A stretch of 64,000 nt of DNA from Candidatus Planktophila lacus (GTDB lineage Bacteria; Actinomycetota; Actinomycetes; Nanopelagicales; Nanopelagicaceae): assembly GCF_002288385.1 (NCBI RefSeq), contig NZ_CP016783.1, positions 1 through 64,000 of the forward strand. The letters run 5' to 3'. Positions 27,123-35,371 of the stretch are shown here, one piece after another. The notes under the pieces were generated by a model. That model did no database searches. It saw only the letters and a list, made by a program, of their open reading frames with translations, and was not told the DNA's origin. Position numbers and translations under genes: made by a program. How positions within the stretch are numbered: the first letter of the stretch is position 1; each line of letters begins with the position of its first letter.

Positions 27123-29408
27123 ATGCGAGCATCTGCCGCCCTGTCCAATGTGCAAGTAACCGGCGCAAACCTAAATATCACCTACGTGGTCCTAGCGATC
27201 TCCCTTCTCGCTCTCGCGATCGCCTGGGTTTTGCGCGCCCAAGTCTTAGCTGCCTCTGACGGCACCGAGAAGATGCGCGAAATCGCCGCTGCAGTTCAAG
27301 AAGGCGCCGCTGCATATCTCGCACGCCAGTTCCGCACACTTTCATATTTCGTAGGAATTGTTTTCTTCCTACTCTTCGCACTTCCTGCTGATACAACTTC
27401 AATCCGTATCGGCCGCTCAATCTTCTTCCTAATGGGCGCAGGTTTCTCTGCACTCGTTGGTTACAACGGTATGTGGCTCGCAGTTCGCGCAAATGTGCGC
27501 GTTGCTGAAGCTGCTCGTCAGAAGTCAGCCGAGAAGGCAGTGCAGATCGCATTCCGCACGGGCGGCGTTGTCGGTATGACAACAGTTGGTCTCGGACTCA
27601 TCGGTGCAGCTGGCGCAGTTGTTATCTTCCGCGAAAACGCACCAACAGTTCTTGAAGGTTTCGGTTTCGGCGCAGCGATGCTCGCAATGTTTATGCGCGT
27701 CGGCGGCGGAATCTTTACCAAGGCGGCAGATGTCGGAGCTGACCTTGTCGGTAAAGTTGAAAAGAATATTCCTGAAGATGACCCACGCAACGCAGCAACA
27801 ATTGCAGATAACGTCGGCGATAACGTCGGCGACTGCGCTGGTATGGCCGCTGACTTGTTCGAGTCCTATGCCGTAACACTTGTTGCCGCACTTATCTTGG
27901 GTAAGGCTGCTTTCGGTAACGAAGGTCTGATCTATCCGTTGATCGTTCCTGCAATCGGTATCGTCACAGCAGTTATCGGTATCTTCCTTACCAAACTTCG
28001 CTCAACAGATAAGTCAGCGATGAGCGCAATTAACCGTTCATTCTTCCTATCAGCAGTTATCTCTGCAGGTCTTACAGGTCTTGCAACATTTACCTACCTA
28101 CCTGCAAAGTTTGATCAACTAACAAACTTCTCTCCAAAGGTTTTGGAAGATGCCGGAAATATCAACCCACGCGTTCTTGCATTTGGCGCAGTATTAATCG
28201 GTATCGCACTTGCTGCAGCAATTCAGGTACTAACTGGCTTCTTTACTGAAGTTGGCAAGCGCCCTGTTAACGACGTTGCCGCTTCATCACAGACAGGCGC
28301 TGCAACAGTGCTTTTGGCTGGTATCTCAGTTGGTTTCGAATCAGCGGTTTATTCAGGTCTGCTAATCGCAGCATCAGTATTCGGCGCATTCTTACTCGGT
28401 GGCGGATCAATCGTCTTGTCACTCTTTGCAATCGCTATCGCCGGAACTGGTTTGCTAACAACAGTTGGTGTAATTGTTGCGATGGATACCTTTGGTCCGA
28501 TCTCAGATAACGCACAAGGCATCGCTGAAATGTCAGGCGATGTTAAGGGCGAAGGCGCACAGATCCTTACCTCACTCGATGCAGTTGGTAACACAACTAA
28601 GGCGATCACTAAGGGAATTGCAATTGCTACTGCAGTTTTGGCCGCAACCGCGTTGTTCGGTGCATTCACCGATGCAATCAAGGAAGCAGTTATCAAGGCT
28701 GTTGGCGAAGGCCAAGAAGTTGCACTTCAATACCAAGGCGTACTCGATGTTGCAGATCCACGTAACCTCGTGGGCCTAATCATCGGCGCCGCAGTTGTAT
28801 TCCTCTTCTCTGGTCTTGCAATCAACGCAGTTTCTCGCGCAGCAGGTGCAGTGGTTATGGAAGTTCGTAACCAGTTCAAGATGCACCCAGGAATCATGAA
28901 CGGAACTGAAAAGCCTGAATACGGTCGCGTTGTTGATATCTGTACTCGCGATTCACTACGCGAGCTTGCAACACCGGGACTTCTTGCGGTGATGGCACCA
29001 ATCGCAGTTGGCTTCGGCCTCGGCGTTGGCGCACTCGGTGCATACCTTGCAGGTGCAATCGGCACCGGAACGCTTATGGCTGTCTTCCTCTCAAACTCAG
29101 GCGGAGCTTGGGATAACGCAAAGAAGATGGTTGAAGATGGAAATTACGGCGGCAAGGGCTCAGATGCTCACGCTGCAACCATCGTTGGTGACACTGTCGG
29201 AGATCCATTTAAGGACACTGCCGGCCCTGCAATCAACCCACTTATCAAGGTTATGAACCTCGTTGGTCTCTTGATTACGCCTGCAATCGTTGGCTTCGCA
29301 CTTCCAACACAGCAGTCAACATCGTTGATCATCGCACTCGTTGCAGTTGTTTTGATTATCGGTGCGTTAATTCGCAGCCGCCGCCAAGCAACTTCAATCG
29401 AATACTAA
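27123..29408 (+). CDS. hppA: H+-translocating pyrophosphatase, K+-independent type
   Basis: This 761-residue, about 16-span membrane pump couples pyrophosphate hydrolysis to proton export. Substrate-site motifs are present: DVGADLVGKVE, DNVGDNVGDCAGMAADLFESY, and near the C-terminus GDTVGDPFKDTAGPAINPLIK. In the segment GNTTKAITKG a lysine stands where K+-dependent enzymes have alanine, which assigns it to the K+-independent class. A strong SD (GGAGGAGA) precedes the ATG. Such a pump lets an energy-limited cell recover energy from biosynthetic pyrophosphate. Confidence 0.96.
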   Translation: MRASAALSNVQVTGANLNITYVVLAISLLALAIAWVLRAQVLAASDGTEKMREIAAAVQEGAAAYLARQFRTLSYFVGIVFFLLFALPADTTSIRIGRSIFFLMGAGFSALVGYNGMWLAVRANVRVAEAARQKSAEKAVQIAFRTGGVVGMTTVGLGLIGAAGAVVIFRENAPTVLEGFGFGAAMLAMFMRVGGGIFTKAADVGADLVGKVEKNIPEDDPRNAATIADNVGDNVGDCAGMAADLFESYAVTLVAALILGKAAFGNEGLIYPLIVPAIGIVTAVIGIFLTKLRSTDKSAMSAINRSFFLSAVISAGLTGLATFTYLPAKFDQLTNFSPKVLEDAGNINPRVLAFGAVLIGIALAAAIQVLTGFFTEVGKRPVNDVAASSQTGAATVLLAGISVGFESAVYSGLLIAASVFGAFLLGGGSIVLSLFAIAIAGTGLLTTVGVIVAMDTFGPISDNAQGIAEMSGDVKGEGAQILTSLDAVGNTTKAITKGIAIATAVLAATALFGAFTDAIKEAVIKAVGEGQEVALQYQGVLDVADPRNLVGLIIGAAVVFLFSGLAINAVSRAAGAVVMEVRNQFKMHPGIMNGTEKPEYGRVVDICTRDSLRELATPGLLAVMAPIAVGFGLGVGALGAYLAGAIGTGTLMAVFLSNSGGAWDNAKKMVEDGNYGGKGSDAHAATIVGDTVGDPFKDTAGPAINPLIKVMNLVGLLITPAIVGFALPTQQSTSLIIALVAVVLIIGALIRSRRQATSIEY

Positions 29409-29449
29409 GAGAAGCACTTCCCCGCTCTTAGGTAACCGCGAATAAATAG

Positions 29450-32230
29450 ATGCCAAACGAAAAGCAAAAAGTAGACCTAAAGAAACTGGTGATCGTTGAA
29501 TCACCAGCGAAGGCGCGCAAGATTGGCGACTACCTCGGCGATGGTTACATCGTCGAGGCTAGCGTCGGCCATATCCGCGATCTTCCACAGCGTGCAGCAG
29601 ATATACCTAAAGAGGTAAAGAAGCTCGCTTGGTCTAAAGAAGGCGTTGATATCGAAAACGATTTCGCACCTTTATATGTCATCAACCCCGATAAAAAAGC
29701 CAAGGTCGCCGAACTCAAAGAGTTAATGAAAGGCGCCGACGAGTTATTACTGGCAACGGATGAAGACCGCGAAGGTGAAGCCATTGCTTGGCACTTGGTT
29801 GAAGTCCTTGAACCAAAGATTCCAATTAAGCGCATGGTCTTCAATGAAATCACCAAAGAAGCAATTCAAGCAGCTGTAGATAACACTCGCGATCTTGATT
29901 ACAACTTAATTGACGCCCAAGAAACTCGTCGCGTACTAGACCGCTTATACGGCTACCGACTTTCTCCAGTTTTGTGGAAGAAAGTTATGCCACGTATTTC
30001 GGCCGGCCGTGTGCAATCAGTTGCTACAAAGTTAATCGTTGAAAAAGAACGCGAACGTATGGCCTTTATCTCATCTTCTTGGTGGGATCTGAATGCAGCA
30101 TGCGAACTTGGTTTCACCGCTCGCCTATTGTCAGTAGAAGGCAAGAAAGTAGCCTCCACCAGTGACTTTGGAGCCGATGGCGCCGTTAAAGAAAAGTCCC
30201 TTGAAAACATCTTGCTCCTTGATGAAAAGTCAGCGCGCGCACTTGTCGATTCGCTTAAATCAACTGCGCTAACTGTTAAATCAATGGAGGAATCTCCACG
30301 TACCGAACGCCCTAAGCCACCATTTACAACTTCAACCATGCAGCAAGATGCTGGCTCACGACTTGGTTGGGGCGCACAGATCACGATGCGCGTTGCACAG
30401 CGTCTGTACGAAAACGGTTACATCACCTACATGCGTACCGACTCAATCAATCTTTCCGCACAAGCGATCAACGCGGCACGTGCCGCTGCTAAATCACTTT
30501 ACGGCGCCGACCATGTTGCCGATGCCCCACGCGTTTACCAAGGTAAATCAAAGAACGCCCAAGAAGCACACGAAGCGATTCGCCCAGCAGGAGACACCTT
30601 TAAAACTCCCGGCGAACTTGCACCAGAACTCTCTCGCGATGAATTCGCACTCTACGACCTCATCTGGAAGCGCACTGTCGCATCCCAAATGGCCGATGCC
30701 AAGAAGATGCAGATGCGCGTTGACTTCGATGCCAAAACTTCAGATAACAAAGACACAATCTTCCGCGCCAACGGCAGCGTAATTACATTTCCAGGATTCC
30801 TTGCCGCATACGACGATATCGTCGATGAAAACACCAAGGTCGATGAAGAGGCAACCGATAAGCGCCTTCCTGCAATGTCAGTTGGCCAATCAATCAAGGT
30901 CAGCGAATACAACTGCGAAGGCCACGACACCAAGCCACCTGCGCGCTACACCGAACCAACTCTCGTTAAAAAGTTAGAAGAACTAGGCATTGGACGCCCA
31001 TCAACATTTGCTTCCATCATTCAAACAATTCAAGATCGCGGTTACGTTTACAAACGCGGTCGCGCACTTGTTCCAACATTCTTAGCCTTCTCAGTTACTG
31101 GCCTTCTCGAAACCCACTTCACCAAGCTCGTGGATTACGACTTCACAGCGTCAATGGAAGAAGATCTAGACAAGATCGCAGCGGGTGAAGCCGGCCGCGT
31201 TGATTGGCTCCGCGATTTCTATTACGGCGTAGACGGACAACCAGGACTTGATGAACTTTCACTCGATCTCGGCGGCATCGATGCCCGTGCAACAAACACC
31301 ATGAATTTATCTGACACCATCGAAATCCGCGTTGGTCGCTATGGCGCATATCTACAAGAGAATATTCCAGATCAAGATCGCAAACTCGCAAATATTCCTG
31401 AAGAACTTGCCCCAGATGAGTTAACTCTGGAAAAAGCAATTGAACTTCTTGCTGCCCCATCTGGTGAGCGCGAACTCGGTACAGATCCAAACACTGGCCT
31501 TGAAGTTATTGCCAAGTCCGGACGCTTTGGTCCTTACATCACCGAAGTCTTCCCAGAAGAGCCTGTCGAACTAGATGACAAAGGCGAACCAAAGAAGAAG
31601 CGCAAGAAGAAAGATGCTCCAAAGCCAAAGACTGCTTCCTTACTTTCTACAATGACTCTCGACACCATCTCAATCGATGATGCGCTCAAACTTCTCTCAC
31701 TTCCCCGCATCCTTGGCACTAACTCTGCCGGCGAAGAAATCACAATTCAAAACGGTCGCTACGGCCCATACCTAAAGGCCGGAGCTGATTCGCGCACGCT
31801 TACAAGTGAAGACCAACTCTTCTCACTTTCACTTGATGAAGCACTTGAGATTTACTCAAAACCAAAAGAACGCCGTCGCGGTGTTGCCAAGCCACCACTT
31901 AAAGAACTTGGTAAAGATCCGGCAACAGAGAAAGAAGTTATCGTGAAAGATGGTCGCTTCGGTATGTATGTAACCGATGGTGAAACCAACGCAACGCTTC
32001 GCCGTGGTGACACACTTGAAGCGCTAACTATTGAGCGCGCTCTTGAACTTCTTGCTGGCCGCCGTGCTTGGGAAGCCGAAAACGGCCCATCGCCAAAGAA
32101 ATCACGCAAAAAAGCAGCGAAAGTTAAAGCAGGGGATAGCGCTCCATCGCTTACTAAGAATACGATTAAGAAAGCAGCTACAAAGAAGAAAGCCGCCAAG
32201 AAAGCCACCGGCAAAGCGAAAAAGGAGTAG
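29450..32230 (+). CDS. topA: DNA topoisomerase I
   Basis: TopA relaxes negative supercoils by single-strand passage. The 926-residue protein begins with a TOPRIM domain (LVIVESPAKARKIGDYLG; DEDREGEAIAWHL), has the catalytic tyrosine in YITYMRTDS (about residues 324-332), and ends in repeated actinobacterial C-terminal modules of the form GRFGPYIT / GRYGPYLK / GRFGMYVT, then a lysine-rich tail. It lacks cysteine zinc fingers, as in mycobacteria. A secreted-protein gene starts two bases after the stop. No SD is visible. Confidence 0.97.
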   Translation: MPNEKQKVDLKKLVIVESPAKARKIGDYLGDGYIVEASVGHIRDLPQRAADIPKEVKKLAWSKEGVDIENDFAPLYVINPDKKAKVAELKELMKGADELLLATDEDREGEAIAWHLVEVLEPKIPIKRMVFNEITKEAIQAAVDNTRDLDYNLIDAQETRRVLDRLYGYRLSPVLWKKVMPRISAGRVQSVATKLIVEKERERMAFISSSWWDLNAACELGFTARLLSVEGKKVASTSDFGADGAVKEKSLENILLLDEKSARALVDSLKSTALTVKSMEESPRTERPKPPFTTSTMQQDAGSRLGWGAQITMRVAQRLYENGYITYMRTDSINLSAQAINAARAAAKSLYGADHVADAPRVYQGKSKNAQEAHEAIRPAGDTFKTPGELAPELSRDEFALYDLIWKRTVASQMADAKKMQMRVDFDAKTSDNKDTIFRANGSVITFPGFLAAYDDIVDENTKVDEEATDKRLPAMSVGQSIKVSEYNCEGHDTKPPARYTEPTLVKKLEELGIGRPSTFASIIQTIQDRGYVYKRGRALVPTFLAFSVTGLLETHFTKLVDYDFTASMEEDLDKIAAGEAGRVDWLRDFYYGVDGQPGLDELSLDLGGIDARATNTMNLSDTIEIRVGRYGAYLQENIPDQDRKLANIPEELAPDELTLEKAIELLAAPSGERELGTDPNTGLEVIAKSGRFGPYITEVFPEEPVELDDKGEPKKKRKKKDAPKPKTASLLSTMTLDTISIDDALKLLSLPRILGTNSAGEEITIQNGRYGPYLKAGADSRTLTSEDQLFSLSLDEALEIYSKPKERRRGVAKPPLKELGKDPATEKEVIVKDGRFGMYVTDGETNATLRRGDTLEALTIERALELLAGRRAWEAENGPSPKKSRKKAAKVKAGDSAPSLTKNTIKKAATKKKAAKKATGKAKKE

Positions 32231-32232
32231 AA

Positions 32233-33540
32233 ATGAAGAGAACCGCAGCGATTCTTTTCTCGGTTCTATTTTCAATTCTGACGCCTATTGAATTTTCGCA
32301 CGCTAATACTCCACTGATTCCTTATGAACCGTGCGAAGTAATTAATCAAGCTCCTTGCATAGAGTCCCTCACTCTGATCGACTCAAATGGAAAGAGGACT
32401 AAAGCGATCCCAGGTGGGCCGATTACACCTTTAACTTATGAATTCGCGGGACAGAAATCCACGCCAACTATGACATACCAGTGGTATGCACCAGGTATTA
32501 CTCATGAAAACAAGATTGAGTTAATGACGCTCCATGTTTATCACTTTCCTTTAGGAGCAAAATATTGCTGGAGTGCGACCGATTGTTCAACCAATGTTGA
32601 TGAAACAATAATTTATTTATTTGCTTCAGGGTGGGGAGTGCCAGCACCGACAGTCGATTTTGTAGACAGAGAAAACGACCTCCTCTGCGGAACGGTAGAT
32701 AACCCCGAAAAGTGCATCCGCATGTGGGGTTTAAACGAGAACTACCGTTATGAAATTTCGATACGCCCACTACCCTCATTCGACTTCAGTCATGCGAATG
32801 GCGAAGCGAGGAACGGTCAAGTTAGGGTTGGCACTAACGGAAAAGGTAATCGCATTGTTACTTTTACTGGAGAACCAGTGAATTTCTCTTACAAAATCGA
32901 AACTCCACTCAAACCCAAAGATCCAAAGCAAGATAGAGCAGATGCTACTTATGCCTATATTGGCGTCTATGCCCATACAACGATTTCAGGTCAGTCTGAA
33001 TGGTTGAAACGCTGCGATTATGGACGCGAAATGAGTCTTTGGTATAGCGGTCAGCTGCAATCAATGCCCATGTGGTTGCCAGCCGAATCCGCCTTAACTC
33101 TTCAAGTTTCTAGTACTCATTACAAAGCAGACAACTCAAAAAATTTAGGTGTTTTTAACATAGATATGCCTATTGAGACGGCAAAGTGTTTATGGGGAGT
33201 TGACTTAAGTAGAGCAGTGTCGGCAACCGTAGCGGCTACTTATCCAGAACTTGGGATAACGGAACTCGTAACTACCAGTTCAAGAGTAGAAGGTAATTTC
33301 TTTAAGGTTAGCGCTTCAGGCTTTCACTATTCCGCACCAACAATCAAAATGAAACTAACCCAAAGCGTAAATGCTAAACCAGTGCCAGCAGAGAAGACTG
33401 AGGTAACCACACCCGCCCAAGTCGAAAAACCAGCTGCTTCAGTATCCAAGAAATCAACAATCACGTGCGTTAAAGGAAAGACAACCAAGAAAGTAACTGC
33501 GGTTAAACCGAAGTGCCCTGCGGGATTTAAGAAGAAGTAA
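32233..33540 (+). CDS. secreted protein of unknown function
   Basis: I do not recognise this 435-residue protein. It has a clear Sec signal peptide (MKRTAAILFSVLFSILTPIEF, cleavage after SHA near residue 25), several cysteine pairs in the mature part (for example CEVINQAPC and CWSATDC) that suggest disulfides outside the cell, and a Pro/Ala/Lys-rich spacer from about residue 380. The last ~27 residues form a small module with two cysteines (TCVKGKTTKKV..., then CPAGFKKK). The start lies two bases after the topA stop. The module may be a wall-binding tail; that is inference. Confidence 0.75.
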   Translation: MKRTAAILFSVLFSILTPIEFSHANTPLIPYEPCEVINQAPCIESLTLIDSNGKRTKAIPGGPITPLTYEFAGQKSTPTMTYQWYAPGITHENKIELMTLHVYHFPLGAKYCWSATDCSTNVDETIIYLFASGWGVPAPTVDFVDRENDLLCGTVDNPEKCIRMWGLNENYRYEISIRPLPSFDFSHANGEARNGQVRVGTNGKGNRIVTFTGEPVNFSYKIETPLKPKDPKQDRADATYAYIGVYAHTTISGQSEWLKRCDYGREMSLWYSGQLQSMPMWLPAESALTLQVSSTHYKADNSKNLGVFNIDMPIETAKCLWGVDLSRAVSATVAATYPELGITELVTTSSRVEGNFFKVSASGFHYSAPTIKMKLTQSVNAKPVPAEKTEVTTPAQVEKPAASVSKKSTITCVKGKTTKKVTAVKPKCPAGFKKK

Positions 33541-33545
33541 AGGGC

Positions 33546-33551
33546 TAAACT
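33546..33551 (+). promoter_or_regulatory. -10 element of leaderless galE
   Basis: TAAACT followed by six bases and the ATG at 33558. No SD. The element sits five bases after the stop of the preceding gene. Confidence 0.6.
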
Positions 33552-33557
33552 CCAACT

Positions 33558-34526
33558 ATGACCCGCGAGAAATGGCTTATCACTGGCGGTGCGGGGTACA
33601 TCGGAACACATATCGCTGATCTCTTTATCGCAGATGGTAAAGATGTAGTACTACTTGATTCGCTCTACCAAGGACTTTCTTCACGCGTTGATTACCTGCG
33701 CAAGAAGCACAACACCGAAATTCCACTTGAAGTTGTAGATATCCGTGATTACACAGCGATTGAAAACATTCTAGAAAACAATAACTTTGCCGGCATCGTT
33801 CACACTGCAGCGCTAAAAGCAGTCGGCGAATCTGTTGAGAAACCAGACGAGTACAAAGAAGTTAATTTCACCGCTACAGCCGGGCTGTTAAACCTTGCAC
33901 AGAAGCATGGCGTTAAGAAGTTCTTGTTCTCTTCAACCGCTGCTGTTTATGGCAGCCCAGACACTATGGATCCTTGCAAAGAAAACGGACCACTTGCACC
34001 GATCTCTCCATACGGTTCTACAAAGTTAGATGCTGAAAGTAAAGTTACAGAATTTATAAATACTCCAGGTAACTCTGGAACGTCTCTTCGCTTCTTCAAT
34101 GTTGTCGGAACCTCATCGCACGAGCTCCTAGATAACTCGGTTGAAAATTTGGTTCCAATCGTCTTGGGTAAGTTAAGCAATAACGAAGCACCGGTTATAT
34201 TCGGAACTGATTACCCAACCGAAGATGGCACGTGCGTGCGTGATTATGTAGATGTTCGGGATATCGCTGCAGCGCACTTGGTTGCAGCTAATGCCACCAA
34301 GCCAATCCCAGCAATCATCAACGTCGGCACAGGACGCGGAGCATCAGTGCGCGAAATCGTGAAGTTAGTGCTGGAGGCTATAAACAAGAGCGATGCTCAG
34401 GTAATTGAAGCGCCACGTCGCGCTGGAGATCCAGCATTTCTGTGTGCAAACGTTGATTTAGCAGCGACAGAACTTGGATTCAAATCAAAGTACAGCTTGG
34501 AAGAAAGTATTCGTAGCCTCTTCTAA
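33558..34526 (+). CDS. galE: UDP-glucose 4-epimerase (GalE)
   Basis: The 322-residue short-chain dehydrogenase interconverts UDP-glucose and UDP-galactose, feeding galactose metabolism or glycan synthesis. The N-terminal NAD motif is GGAGYIGTHIADL; the catalytic Ser lies in FSSTAAVYG and the YxxxK pair in YGSTKLDAE. The DGTCVRDYVDVRDIAAAH segment is typical of GalE. The stop codon abuts the stop of the convergent toxin gene with no base between. Other UDP-hexose epimerases remain possible. Confidence 0.9.
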   Translation: MTREKWLITGGAGYIGTHIADLFIADGKDVVLLDSLYQGLSSRVDYLRKKHNTEIPLEVVDIRDYTAIENILENNNFAGIVHTAALKAVGESVEKPDEYKEVNFTATAGLLNLAQKHGVKKFLFSSTAAVYGSPDTMDPCKENGPLAPISPYGSTKLDAESKVTEFINTPGNSGTSLRFFNVVGTSSHELLDNSVENLVPIVLGKLSNNEAPVIFGTDYPTEDGTCVRDYVDVRDIAAAHLVAANATKPIPAIINVGTGRGASVREIVKLVLEAINKSDAQVIEAPRRAGDPAFLCANVDLAATELGFKSKYSLEESIRSLF

Positions 34527-34922
34527 TTAAACCTTGGCACCAGGCGATAAAACGTTGATTCCCATTTTCTTCGCATTTTTTGCCATCTGTTTATCGTAAG
34601 TGATCAGCCCTTCGATTCTTTCGCCCAACAATAGCGTTGTAGCTACATGTATGGCATCGAGTGAACCCAAGGATATATTTTCGCCAAACGATCCAGCCAT
34701 TCTCAAAACCGTTCCTGAAAGATCGGCGAAATTAATTTTGCCAAGCTCTTCATCTGCTAATTCAATCGCGCTTGGCTGCATTTTAAAGACCGCTCTTCTT
34801 ACTTCAAGTCGTGAGAGCTCAGAAGAGATCACCCCACCCGAAATCTCTTTTACAAGCTCAGGTCGCTCTGGTTCTGCAAATATGAATTTTAGAATTGCCG
34901 AGCTATCTAGATACCAGCTCAA
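34527..34922 (-). CDS. PIN-domain ribonuclease toxin (VapC-like)
   Basis: A 131-residue PIN-domain protein, the toxin of a type II pair. Acidic site residues are visible in YLDSSAILKF (Asp6), SRLEVRRAV (Glu near 41), SLDAIHVATTLL (Asp near 88) and TYDKQMA (Asp near 110). PIN toxins cut specific RNAs when the antitoxin is lost. It overlaps the antitoxin by 4 bases and is downstream of it, the usual order. Confidence 0.9.
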   Translation of the reverse strand: MSWYLDSSAILKFIFAEPERPELVKEISGGVISSELSRLEVRRAVFKMQPSAIELADEELGKINFADLSGTVLRMAGSFGENISLGSLDAIHVATTLLLGERIEGLITYDKQMAKNAKKMGINVLSPGAKV

Positions 34923-35263
34923 TATCTTTCCTTAGCGCGCATCTCCATCAAAATCTCAGTAGAAGTCTTCTTACCAGTAATTTTTGCGGGGTTTTTTGTT
35001 GGACGCCAATCGGGATTTCGTGCCGGTTTAATCAAGCCGCTTTCAATATATTCATCGTAAAGCGATTTGGTAATTGGTAAGATACGGGCAACTGGCACAC
35101 CATGTTCGGTGATTTCGATAATTGCACCATCTTTAACTTGATCTAAAACTTTTGATGCATTTTGGCGAAGTTCGCGCACACCAACAGATTCGATAGCCAC
35201 AACTTTCTTTGCAGGTTTTTTTGTGCCCGAAGTCGGCTTTGGTTTGCGAGCAGCGGTTGTCAT
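34919..35263 (-). CDS. Phd/YefM-family antitoxin
   Basis: This 114-residue protein has the Phd/YefM fold: SVGVRELRQNASKVLDQVKDGAIIEITEHGVPVARILPI (residues about 27-65), preceded by a Lys-rich tail and followed by a toxin-binding tail. It should bind its own promoter and neutralise the PIN toxin. I use the ATG at 35263 rather than an in-frame start six codons upstream, because TACCTT lies exactly six bases before it. The basic N-terminal extension (KPKPTSGTKKPAKK) is unusual for the family. Confidence 0.87.
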   Translation of the reverse strand: MTTAARKPKPTSGTKKPAKKVVAIESVGVRELRQNASKVLDQVKDGAIIEITEHGVPVARILPITKSLYDEYIESGLIKPARNPDWRPTKNPAKITGKKTSTEILMEMRAKERY

Positions 35264-35269
35264 GCCGCA

Positions 35270-35275
35270 AAGGTA
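35270..35275 (-). promoter_or_regulatory. -10 element of leaderless antitoxin gene
   Basis: TACCTT on the minus strand, then six bases and the ATG at 35263. No SD. Confidence 0.55.
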
Positions 35276-35359
35276 GCACAAACGGTAAAAGTGCTACATC
35301 GAATTAATCACCCAGTTAAAGCCCTTTTCGCCCCTATTTAGCGCCTCGATTGCGCCCGA

Positions 35360-35365
35360 TAGACT
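35360..35365 (+). promoter_or_regulatory. -10 element of leaderless MFS-Tmk gene
   Basis: TAGACT followed by six bases (TCACAC) and the ATG at 35372; no SD. Confidence 0.6.
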
Positions 35366-35371
35366 TCACAC

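Noticed and set aside
28349-29065. Long minus-strand frames opposite the H+-pyrophosphatase
   Set aside because: Low-complexity Ala/Ile/Pro translations typical of the antisense of an Ala/Gly-rich membrane protein gene.
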